Shown: one piece after another, positions 1 through 5,950 of the stretch
Layout: every line of letters starts with the position of its first letter
How positions within the stretch are numbered: position 1 is the first letter of the stretch
Notes under the pieces: generated by a model
What the model was told of the DNA's origin: nothing
The model's database searches: none
Seen by the model: the letters and a program-made list of their open reading frames with translations, nothing else
Made by a program: the position numbers and the translations under genes
NCBI GenBank assembly: GCA_036260415.1
Contig: DASZZX010000055.1
Coordinates: 1 to 14,772, forward strand
Direction: 5' to 3'
DNA: 14,772 bases
DNA from: DASZZX01 sp036260415
GTDB taxonomy: Bacteria > Actinomycetota > Nitriliruptoria > Nitriliruptorales > JAHWKO01

Positions 1-869
1 GCGGCGCGCGCCGCCGCCTCCACGTCCAGGTCGTAACGGACCTCGAGGTGGTCCGAGACGAAACCGATCGGGACCACCACCACGTCGGTCACCCCCTCGG
101 ACGCGAGCTCGTCGAGGTGGTCGACCACATCGGGCTCCAGCCACGGCACTCCCGCCGGCCCGCTGCGGCTCTGCCACACCAGTTCCCACACGTGGTCGCC
201 ACCCACGCGCTCCGCGACGAGCCGGCTGGCCTCCCGCAGCTGCGCCTCGTAGTCGCTGGCGGCCGCCAACGCGATCGGGATGCTGTGGGCGGTGAACGCG
301 AGGTGGGTCGCGTCCCAGCGCCCCTCCGGCACCGCGTGCAGCGCCACCCGGACGCTGCGCACCTGCGCCTCGACGAACCCCGGGTGGTCGTGGAAGGTCC
401 GGAGCTTGTCGACCACCGGGGCGCCGTCGCCGACGTCCGCGCGCGCACGGGCGAGGTCCTCCAGGTACTGGTGACAGCTGGGGTACGACGAGAAGGGGGA
501 GGTCACGAAGCACACCGCGCGTCGGATGCCGTCAGCCCGCATCTGCCGCAGGGTGTCGGCGAGGAACGGTGGAGCGTTGCGGTTCCCCCAGTACACGGGA
601 AGGTGCGGGCCCCGAGCGGCGAGCTCCTCTCGCAGCGCCGCGATCACGGCGCGGCTCTGCGCGTTGAGCGGGCTCACACCACCGAACAGCCGGTAGTGGT
701 CGGCGACCTCGTCGAGCCGTTCGGGGGGTACCCCGCGTCCGGCCGCGACCCGTGCGAGGAACGGCAGGACCTGCTCGGGGCCCTCCGGCCCGCCGAAGGA
801 CAGGTAGAGGACAGCGTCGTAGTCGCGGGCCTGGTCGTCGACGGTGCCGTGGCTGCGGCGTGCGGCCAT
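1..869 (-). CDS. hemH: Ferrochelatase (coproporphyrin ferrochelatase type), 3' end cut by window
   Basis: Inserts Fe(II) into a porphyrin in haem synthesis; in Actinobacteria the usual substrate is coproporphyrin III (enzyme also named CpfC). The minus-strand frame is open from ATG at 869 to the window edge, giving 289 codons; family members have roughly 340 residues, so some 50 C-terminal residues lie outside. Visible motifs are DAVLYLSFGGPEGPEQVLPF near the N-terminus, the NAPP segment (YWGNRNAPPFLADTL), SPFSSYPSCHQY, FTAHSIP with the catalytic histidine, and PIGFVSDHLEVRYDLD with the conserved acidic metal-site glutamate. The start is supported by GGAG 4 nt upstream and by a -10 box further up. 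It is divergent from the lipoprotein gene at 989. The family call is firm; the coproporphyrin preference is inferred from lineage only. Confidence 0.95.
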   Translation of the reverse strand, partial: MAARRSHGTVDDQARDYDAVLYLSFGGPEGPEQVLPFLARVAAGRGVPPERLDEVADHYRLFGGVSPLNAQSRAVIAALREELAARGPHLPVYWGNRNAPPFLADTLRQMRADGIRRAVCFVTSPFSSYPSCHQYLEDLARARADVGDGAPVVDKLRTFHDHPGFVEAQVRSVRVALHAVPEGRWDATHLAFTAHSIPIALAAASDYEAQLREASRLVAERVGGDHVWELVWQSRSGPAGVPWLEPDVVDHLDELASEGVTDVVVVPIGFVSDHLEVRYDLDVEAAARA

Positions 870-892
870 GGGCGCTCCAGGCAGGGGGCCGG

Positions 893-898
893 ATGCTA
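893..898 (-). promoter_or_regulatory. Putative -10 box of the ferrochelatase gene
   Basis: Read on the minus strand the hexamer is TAGCAT (TANNNT), placing a transcription start about 17 nt before the ATG at 869, with the GGAG ribosome binding site between. The hexamer is flanked exactly by a 5-bp inverted repeat (gccgg at 888-892, ccggc at 899-903). No convincing -35 box is seen. Confidence 0.45.
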
Positions 899-941
899 CC
901 GGCGCGCTTGTCGCTGCTCCGTCCGCGGCGGTCGGGCCACT

Positions 942-961
942 GCACGTCCACCGGGACGTGC
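942..961. promoter_or_regulatory. 20-bp palindrome, candidate operator at the lipoprotein promoter
   Basis: Perfect 8-bp arms (gcacgtcc at 942-949 and ggacgtgc at 954-961) are separated by 4 bp. If the -10 box of the lipoprotein gene is at 976-981, the palindrome covers the -35 region (about 953-958). That is a common repressor position. It lies between divergent genes and could act on both. An RNA hairpin role is less likely if transcription starts at 989. Confidence 0.5.
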
Positions 962-975
962 GTGCGGCAGGTCCG

Positions 976-981
976 TACGCT
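976..981 (+). promoter_or_regulatory. Putative -10 box giving a leaderless lipoprotein mRNA
   Basis: TACGCT lies 7 nt before the GTG at 989. This is the spacing expected when the start codon is also the transcription start, as is common in Actinobacteria. There is no Shine-Dalgarno sequence before this GTG, which agrees with a leaderless start. Confidence 0.5.
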
Positions 982-988
982 GCTGCCC

Positions 989-1834
989 GTGCGTGACCGC
1001 AACTTCCTGGTGATAGCTGCCTCCGCCATCGTGCTCGGGCTGCTGGCGATCGCGTGCGGTTCCTCGCCCGCTTCCGGGGATGCTCGTGGCGTCGGACCGC
1101 AGCCCGCCACACCCGTCGGCGTGGCCGTCGCACGTCCGCAGGACCCGTCCGACGACGCCCCGGCGGGCTCCATGCCCGGCCCCGCGACGACCACCTCGGC
1201 GGCTGCGCCGACGCTCGCCACGCCGACCGCGGCAGCGCCCGAGGCGGCCGCCACCGCGTTGCCGGCCCCGCCCCCGCCGACGTCACAGCGCACGGTGGTG
1301 GAGGCCCCGTGGACCCCGTTCGCGACCGTCGGGGGGGTGGTGCTGCGACACCCGTCGTCACGGGTGGAGCGGGTCGGGTTCCACCAGTCCAACCACGACG
1401 GGGCGCGACAGCTGGAAGTCCTGCCCACCGCCATCCACCCGATCACGTTGCCGACCCGCGAGCGAGTCACCGCCTCGCGCACGGCAGCGGACGTGGTGGT
1501 GGATCCGCACGTGGCGATCCGGTCGCCGGTGACCGGCACGGTGCTGCGGGCCGGCACCTACGTGCTGTACTGCGAGCACCGCGACGACTTCGCCGTCATC
1601 GAGCCTGACGACCACCCAGGCTGGGAGGTCAAGGTGCTGCACATCGACGGCGTGCAGGTCCGCCGGGGCGCGCGCGTGGAGGCGGGCGTCACCGTGCTGG
1701 CCGCAGGGCCCACGCCCCTGCCGTTCTCCTCCCAGGTCGACGACCACACCGCCGAGCCGAGCTGGCCCCACGTGCACATCGAGGTGGTCGACCCCTCCAT
1801 CCCCGACCGCCCCTCGCCGGGTGGGGGTTGCTGA
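989..1834 (+). CDS. Predicted lipoprotein with degenerate LytM/M23-like domain
   Basis: Encodes 281 residues from GTG 989. Residues 6-22 are hydrophobic and end in LAIAC, a lipobox-like site with Cys23, so the product is probably a lipid-anchored exported protein. Residues 30-100 are a low-complexity Ala/Pro/Thr linker. The C-terminal part (about 160-270) resembles the LytM/M23 peptidase fold: a SPVTGTVLRAG strand-turn segment and a final HVHIEV motif (261-263) matching the usual HxH. The other zinc pair normally reads HxxxD, but here it is R164-x3-D168, so the domain is probably not a classical zinc endopeptidase. FHQSNHDG at 131-138 is an unusual His/Asp-rich segment that might supply ligands. 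An alternative GTG at 962 abuts the palindrome and has no better start signal. Convergent with the membrane gene, 36 bp apart. Function unknown; a role in cell-wall binding or enzyme activation is inference. Confidence 0.7.
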   Translation: MRDRNFLVIAASAIVLGLLAIACGSSPASGDARGVGPQPATPVGVAVARPQDPSDDAPAGSMPGPATTTSAAAPTLATPTAAAPEAAATALPAPPPPTSQRTVVEAPWTPFATVGGVVLRHPSSRVERVGFHQSNHDGARQLEVLPTAIHPITLPTRERVTASRTAADVVVDPHVAIRSPVTGTVLRAGTYVLYCEHRDDFAVIEPDDHPGWEVKVLHIDGVQVRRGARVEAGVTVLAAGPTPLPFSSQVDDHTAEPSWPHVHIEVVDPSIPDRPSPGGGC

Positions 1835-1870
1835 GAACGGTCGACGTCGGGCGGCGCGGACCAGCCTGTC

Positions 1871-2308
1871 TCAGCCAACGACCCCATCCGCGCCGTCGCC
1901 CACTCCGCGCAGTCCTAGTGCGGCCATCGTGCCCGCCAGCCCGATCCCCGCCACGACCAACGGTGACTCCACGGCATCCCGGCCGGGCACGGTCAGCCGC
2001 AGCCAGACGTGCCGCTCGACCAGGTAGCCGACGACCATGGTCGCGCCCAGGACGCCCAGACCACGCGCTGCACGCGGGCTCTGCCCGCGAGCGACCGCGG
2101 TGGTCATCACTGCTTGGGCGACGAGCAGCGAGACCGGGGGTGACAGGGCGGTGCCGAGGAAGACCGCGTCCCGGGCGATGTCATCCGGACGCCCACGGAT
2201 CCACCCGAGGTCGTAGGGGCGGCGGCGCTTCAGGGCGATCACCATGCCGGCCAGACCACAGGCGAGGTGGGCGCCCGACACGACCGCCAGAAGCCGACGA
2301 CCCTCCAT
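1871..2308 (-). CDS. Four-helix membrane protein of unknown function
   Basis: Encodes 145 residues from ATG 2308, beginning MEGRRLLAVVSG. Four hydrophobic segments are visible: about 5-25, 50-74, 83-102 and 114-136. A short positively charged cytoplasmic-type loop (KRRRPYDLGWIRGRPDD) follows the first. I do not recognise a named family. The same frame extends to a GTG at 2341, but the added codons lose the G/C third-position bias, and a TACGAT hexamer sits 8 nt before ATG 2308, so a leaderless start there is preferred. It lies downstream of the DUF3052 gene on the same strand, 136 bp away, and may be transcribed separately. Confidence 0.75.
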   Translation of the reverse strand: MEGRRLLAVVSGAHLACGLAGMVIALKRRRPYDLGWIRGRPDDIARDAVFLGTALSPPVSLLVAQAVMTTAVARGQSPRAARGLGVLGATMVVGYLVERHVWLRLTVPGRDAVESPLVVAGIGLAGTMAALGLRGVGDGADGVVG

Positions 2309-2316
2309 CGGCCCGA

Positions 2317-2322
2317 ATCGTA
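2317..2322 (-). promoter_or_regulatory. Putative -10 box, leaderless membrane-protein gene
   Basis: Read on the minus strand the hexamer is TACGAT, ending 8 nt before the ATG at 2308. There is no Shine-Dalgarno sequence in between. The site decides the choice of start. Confidence 0.45.
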
Positions 2323-2444
2323 CACGGCTCGTCGCCTCCACCTTCCGACCCGGTCAGCAGGTGCGGCAACGAAACGGGCGAGAGGCGCTGCTGGCCCTCG
2401 GTCGACGACGAACCCGCGCACCCGGGGGGAAGCCGTGGGGCGCG

Positions 2445-2879
2445 TCAGCCATCACCCTTCCGTCCACCGCCGTGTGCGCGATGACGCTTGCGACGGACGA
2501 ACTTCAGGCCTGACCAGTCGCGGTCGATGGCGGCCACCTTCACGTCCACGAGGCCACGCGGCAGGAAGACCTCCCGCAGGAGGTTCTCGCTGACGTCGCT
2601 GGCGTGACCAGCGGCGGCGCGGGGCCAGGCGATCCACAGTGACGCGTCGTCGGCGAGGGAGCGCTCGTAGCGAGGGGCGTCGCGCTCCAGGTCACGCCGG
2701 GACCGGACGAACACGACGGTGACGTCGCGCCGCCCCCGCAGATCCCGACGGATGGCGACGTCCTCGGGGAGCCCACCCAGCGTCCAGCCCTCGGGCGCGT
2801 CGAGCAGCGCGAGTCGGGTCCCCCGTCGCACACCGAGCTTGTCCGCCGCGGAACGGCCCGAGTAGCCCGCCGCCGTCAT
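2445..2879 (-). CDS. DUF3052 family protein
   Basis: Encodes 144 residues, the usual size of the actinobacterial DUF3052 family, whose biochemical role is not established. Family landmarks are AGYSGRSAADKLGVRRG at the N-terminus, LALLDAPEGW, LWIAWPRAAAG, SENLLREVFLPRGLVDVKV and the near-terminal AIDRDWSGLKFVRRK. A basic tail, RKRHRAHGGGRKGDG, closes the protein. The ATG at 2879 is preceded by AGGAGGG (2889-2895) with a 9-nt spacer, a strong ribosome binding site. The start context is duplicated upstream, creating a second RBS-ATG out of frame (see the repeat at 2866-2942). It is divergent from the small membrane protein gene at 3039 and upstream of the four-helix membrane gene. Confidence 0.92.
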   Translation of the reverse strand: MTAAGYSGRSAADKLGVRRGTRLALLDAPEGWTLGGLPEDVAIRRDLRGRRDVTVVFVRSRRDLERDAPRYERSLADDASLWIAWPRAAAGHASDVSENLLREVFLPRGLVDVKVAAIDRDWSGLKFVRRKRHRAHGGGRKGDG

Positions 2880-2942
2880 CGTCGCACGCCCTCCTCGACC
2901 GGGAGCCCTCCGGCGGCCTGCCCGCCGCCGTCATCGTCGCAC
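2866..2942. repeat. 22-bp direct repeat duplicating the DUF3052 start region
   Basis: The same 22 bases occur at 2866-2887 and 2921-2942, offset by 55 bp. On the minus strand each copy contains an ATG followed by codons for T-A-A-G. The upstream ATG (2934) also has a purine-rich AGGGGGTG before it, but 55 is not a multiple of 3. A ribosome starting there would read an 80-codon frame overlapping the DUF3052 start and ending at 2692. Confidence 0.85.
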
Positions 2943-2991
2943 CCCCTGGAGGCTCACGCGGACCACGGAGGGTGACGTCTCTGGCCGGAGG

Positions 2992-3020
2992 GACCTCGAC
3001 GGTGGGAGGATGTCGAGGTC
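2992..3020. promoter_or_regulatory. Inverted repeat before the ribosome binding site of the 3039 gene
   Basis: Perfect 9-bp arms, gacctcgac (2992-3000) and gtcgaggtc (3012-3020), are separated by 11 bp. The right arm ends 5 nt before the AAGGAG at 3026-3031. It could be a repressor site with half-sites two helical turns apart, or a 5'-leader hairpin controlling ribosome access. The sequence does not distinguish these. Confidence 0.55.
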
Positions 3021-3038
3021 ACGGGAAGGAGAGGTGGC

Positions 3039-3548
3039 ATGGGATTCATGCGACCGGAACCGGTCGTCTCCGCGATCTTCGACGCCGCCGAACGCGCCAC
3101 CGACGCCGTGGAGGATCTGCGCCGCCACGGGTTCGACGACCAGCACCTACGCAGCGTGGAACTCCGGCCGGGGCGCTACCTGCTGGAGGACGAGCTGACC
3201 CCAGACACCGGCTACCACCTGCGCGTCGAACTGGTCATGGGCGCGCTGATCGGCGGTGTCATCGGGGCGGGACTCGTGTGGTTCGCCCTCCGCCCCGACG
3301 TCGCGCCGCTGGCCCTCCTGGTCGGCGTCCTGTTCGGCATCCTGTTCGGCACGCTGTTGGCCGGCGTGTTCGCCGCGGTCCGCGAGGTACCGATGGACGA
3401 CGACGAGGATCGCTGGCTGGACGTGCGCCCCGGCGAAGCGGAGGTGCTCGTCGAGGTCCAGGTCCCCGGACCCATCACAGTACACACGGTGCGGCAGATC
3501 CTGGCGGGTCACGGGGCGCGGGGCTTCCTGTCCGCGCACCCGGTGTGA
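3039..3548 (+). CDS. Small two-helix membrane protein, general-stress-protein-like
   Basis: Encodes 169 residues. The start ATG has AAGGAG 7 nt upstream. The N-terminal 45 residues (PVVSAIFDAAERATDAVEDL then RRHGFDDQHL) look like the single-repeat segment of YflT/GS17M general stress proteins: a helix followed by a GF(D) turn. Two adjacent glycine-rich transmembrane helices follow (about 64-84 and 88-114), with GxxxG-type spacing that could pack as a glycine zipper. The C-terminal part (about 130-169) has a second beta-alpha pattern ending in TVRQILAGHGARGFL. The first and last parts together may form one soluble domain split by the membrane hairpin. Upstream lies the inverted repeat at 2992-3020, and the DUF72 gene follows after 84 bp. 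Stress function is inferred from weak resemblance only. Confidence 0.75.
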   Translation: MGFMRPEPVVSAIFDAAERATDAVEDLRRHGFDDQHLRSVELRPGRYLLEDELTPDTGYHLRVELVMGALIGGVIGAGLVWFALRPDVAPLALLVGVLFGILFGTLLAGVFAAVREVPMDDDEDRWLDVRPGEAEVLVEVQVPGPITVHTVRQILAGHGARGFLSAHPV

Positions 3549-3632
3549 CCTGTCCGCCCGCTTGTCCCACCGAGACCTGTGTGTGGCACGGCGCCGCCCC
3601 GGGAGGCTGACACCACGGACAGGGGGCCGCCG

Positions 3633-4577
3633 ATGGACCGGTCGCAGCCCGCGATCCGCGTCGGTACGGCGTCGTGGACCGATCCGACCCTCATCCGGGA
3701 GACGCAGTGGTACCCGCGTCGGTCGATGTCGGCCCACGAACGGCTGCGCTACTACGCGGACCGCTTCAGCGTCGTGGAGGTGGACGCGACCTACTACTAC
3801 CCGCCCACGCGGGATCTGGCCGTCACCTGGAGCGAACGCACGCCGGCCGACTTCCGCATGGACATCAAGGCGTTCGCGCTGCTCACCCACCACCCTGCGT
3901 CGCCCCGGGCGGTGTGGCCCGACGTCCTGGCCGACCTGCCTGGCGAGCACGAGGGCAAGCGCAACGTGTACCTCTCGCACCTGCCTCCTGCCGCCGTCGA
4001 CCGGGCGTGGGAGCATTTCCGTGAGGCGCTGATGCCGCTGCACTCCGCCGGCAGGCTCGGCGCCGTGTTCCTGCAGTTCCCGCCGTGGTTCCGACCCACC
4101 CGCGCGAACCTCGAGTACCTGACCGACCTGCCTCAGCGTCTTCCCGACTACGACCTCGCGGTCGAGTTCCGTCACGGGGCGTGGATGCGGGGGCCCCAGG
4201 CCGACCGGACACTGGCGCTGCTGGGGGAGGCCAGCGTCGCGTACGTGTGCGTGGACGAGCCGCAGGGCTTCGACACGTCGGTCCCACCGGTGCTGGCGGC
4301 CACCAGCCCGCAACTGGCGGTGGTGCGGTTCCACGGTCACAACCGCGAGAACTGGCAGCGCAAGGGCATCAGCGCCGCCGAGCGCTTCCGTTACCTGTAC
4401 TCGGAGGAGGAACTCGCCCGGTGGGCGCCGCGGCTGGAGGACCTCAGCCGCCAGACCCGTGAGACGCACGTGATCATGAACAACTGCTACCGCGACTACG
4501 GCGTGCGCAACGCCGCCCAGCTCGCTGTGATGCTCGGCGCGGCCAGACCGGCCACCCGCGAGGAGGCCGCCTCGTGA
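3633..4577 (+). CDS. DUF72 family protein
   Basis: Encodes 314 residues with a predicted TIM-barrel-like DUF72 fold; its reaction is not established. Recognisable blocks are GTASWTD (11-17), VEVDATYY (48-55), FLQFPPWF (146-153), AVEFRH (176-181), VRFHGHN (241-247) and MNNCYRDYGVRNA (282-294), all in the usual order. The ATG at 3633 is preceded by a purine-rich AGGGGG stretch about 7 nt upstream; codons in the same frame upstream contain no better start. It ends only 12 bp before the stop of the convergent LCP gene, so little room exists for separate terminators. Probably cotranscribed with the 3039 gene, although cctgtccg elements in the gap could mark its own regulation. Confidence 0.93.
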   Translation: MDRSQPAIRVGTASWTDPTLIRETQWYPRRSMSAHERLRYYADRFSVVEVDATYYYPPTRDLAVTWSERTPADFRMDIKAFALLTHHPASPRAVWPDVLADLPGEHEGKRNVYLSHLPPAAVDRAWEHFREALMPLHSAGRLGAVFLQFPPWFRPTRANLEYLTDLPQRLPDYDLAVEFRHGAWMRGPQADRTLALLGEASVAYVCVDEPQGFDTSVPPVLAATSPQLAVVRFHGHNRENWQRKGISAAERFRYLYSEEELARWAPRLEDLSRQTRETHVIMNNCYRDYGVRNAAQLAVMLGAARPATREEAAS

Positions 4578-4589
4578 CCGCCGCGAGTG

Positions 4590-5879
4590 CTACCCGGTGG
4601 CCGCATCGGGGCCGAGGACGATCGTGACCATCTGGACGTTGGGATCCTCCTGCAGCTGGGGCTCGGCGGGCAGTTGGTCGGCCACGAGCCGGGCGGCCTC
4701 CTCCGAACCGGGCGGGTAGCGCACCTGGGTCGCGTCGACCGGGTCGGCGTTGCCCACGTCGTCCACCTGGAAGCCGGCCTCCTCCAGAGCCTCGGCTGTC
4801 CGTCCAGCCAGGCCGGTTGCCTCCGCGCCGTTGCGCACTGCCACGTGGACGTCCCCAGGCGCCAACGCGCCGGCTGGGCGAGCCTGCTGGAGGATGGAGC
4901 CGTCGCGGAAGCGTGCGAACAGCGCCGCCGCTTCGCCCTCCTGCACACGCAGGACCGCCGCGCCGCCGACGCTGTCGCCCGTCGCGGGGACGGTGGCGGT
5001 GACGGACCGGCCCCTGGCCAGACCGAGCATGCCGAGGCCGACACGGGACAGGTCGACCGCACCCATGCCCCGGTCGGTGGTCAGGGTGCTGCCCACCTCG
5101 CCGGCGGTCCGGTAGAGGCGCAGCGGGTTGACCAGCGTGGACGGGGACACGATCTCGGACGCGAGCGCGCTCAGGAAGCCCTGCTGGCGCTCGATGCGCT
5201 CCAGGTCGCTGTCGATCTTGCGGACACGCACGTACCCGAGCGCCTGCGTGCCGTCGAGCCGCTGGCAGCCGGCCGGCAGGTCGATCCCTGCGAAGGGGTC
5301 CGCGATCGCTCGCTCGAGGCAGACATCCACGCCTCCGACCGCTTGCACGATGTCGCGGAAGCCGAGGAAGTGGACCTCCAGGTAGTTGCTGATGGGGATG
5401 CCCGACAGCGCGACCACCGTCTGGACCAGGCAGCCGGGCCCGGCGATGCCGGTCGCGCCGTTGATGCGCCCGACCGATCCGTCGCAGCGCTCGACGTACA
5501 GGTCGCGCGGGAAGGACAGCATCGCGGCACGACCGCCGCGGATCGTCATGACCATGATGGTGTCGGTCCGATCCCCGCCCATGTCGCCGGTGGTCAGCTC
5601 CTCCTGCTGCTCGGGTGTGAGTCCCTCACGGCTGTCGGAGCCCACGACCAGCAGGTGCAGTGGCTCGCCGACGCCGGCCGGCTGCAGCCCCTCCACCGGC
5701 ACCCGCTCCATCCGCGTGCTCGCGTAGACGGCGGCGCCCGCCCCCAGCCCCATCAGCACGAGCGCCACGACCACCAGGCCCAGCGCGACCCGTCGGAGAC
5801 CCCAGCGGCGGCGTCGTCGTCCGCCGTGCACGGTGGCGCCCCAGTCCTCCTCGCGCTCCTCCAGGGGCGTGGTTGTCAC
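4590..5879 (-). CDS. LytR-CpsA-Psr (LCP) family glycopolymer transferase with LytR_C domain
   Basis: LCP proteins transfer undecaprenyl-linked glycopolymers onto peptidoglycan at the outer face of the membrane. From GTG 5879 the product has 429 residues: a short basic cytoplasmic tail (GGRRRRRW), one transmembrane helix (about 30-53), the LCP domain (about 72-245) and a LytR_C domain (about 342-423). Conserved LCP features are visible: VVGSDSRE, GGDRTDTIMV, SFPRDLYV with the Arg-Asp pair that contacts the pyrophosphate, and YVRVRKIDSDLERIERQQ. The frame continues to an ATG at 5918, which would add 13 residues but leave only 32 bp to the divergent amidase start. VTTTPLEER is the more natural N-terminus. 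Neither start has a good ribosome binding site, so the start is uncertain. Paired divergently with a cell-wall amidase, consistent with envelope work. Confidence 0.93.
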   Translation of the reverse strand: MTTTPLEEREEDWGATVHGGRRRRRWGLRRVALGLVVVALVLMGLGAGAAVYASTRMERVPVEGLQPAGVGEPLHLLVVGSDSREGLTPEQQEELTTGDMGGDRTDTIMVMTIRGGRAAMLSFPRDLYVERCDGSVGRINGATGIAGPGCLVQTVVALSGIPISNYLEVHFLGFRDIVQAVGGVDVCLERAIADPFAGIDLPAGCQRLDGTQALGYVRVRKIDSDLERIERQQGFLSALASEIVSPSTLVNPLRLYRTAGEVGSTLTTDRGMGAVDLSRVGLGMLGLARGRSVTATVPATGDSVGGAAVLRVQEGEAAALFARFRDGSILQQARPAGALAPGDVHVAVRNGAEATGLAGRTAEALEEAGFQVDDVGNADPVDATQVRYPPGSEEAARLVADQLPAEPQLQEDPNVQMVTIVLGPDAATG

Positions 5880-5950
5880 GGGGTGGTTCCGTCCGCCGCT
5901 GCCGGGCAAGTGTGGCATGTCCGGACGCCGTTCCGTGTCACGCTGCCGCC

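Noticed and set aside
752..988. Longer N-terminus for the lipoprotein starting at 752
   Set aside because: It would overlap the ferrochelatase gene and bury the export signal; the added residues are Arg/Gly/Pro-rich antisense-type sequence.
48..1013. 321-codon plus-strand frame
   Set aside because: It is antisense to the ferrochelatase gene, whose motifs are unmistakable, and has no recognisable domain.
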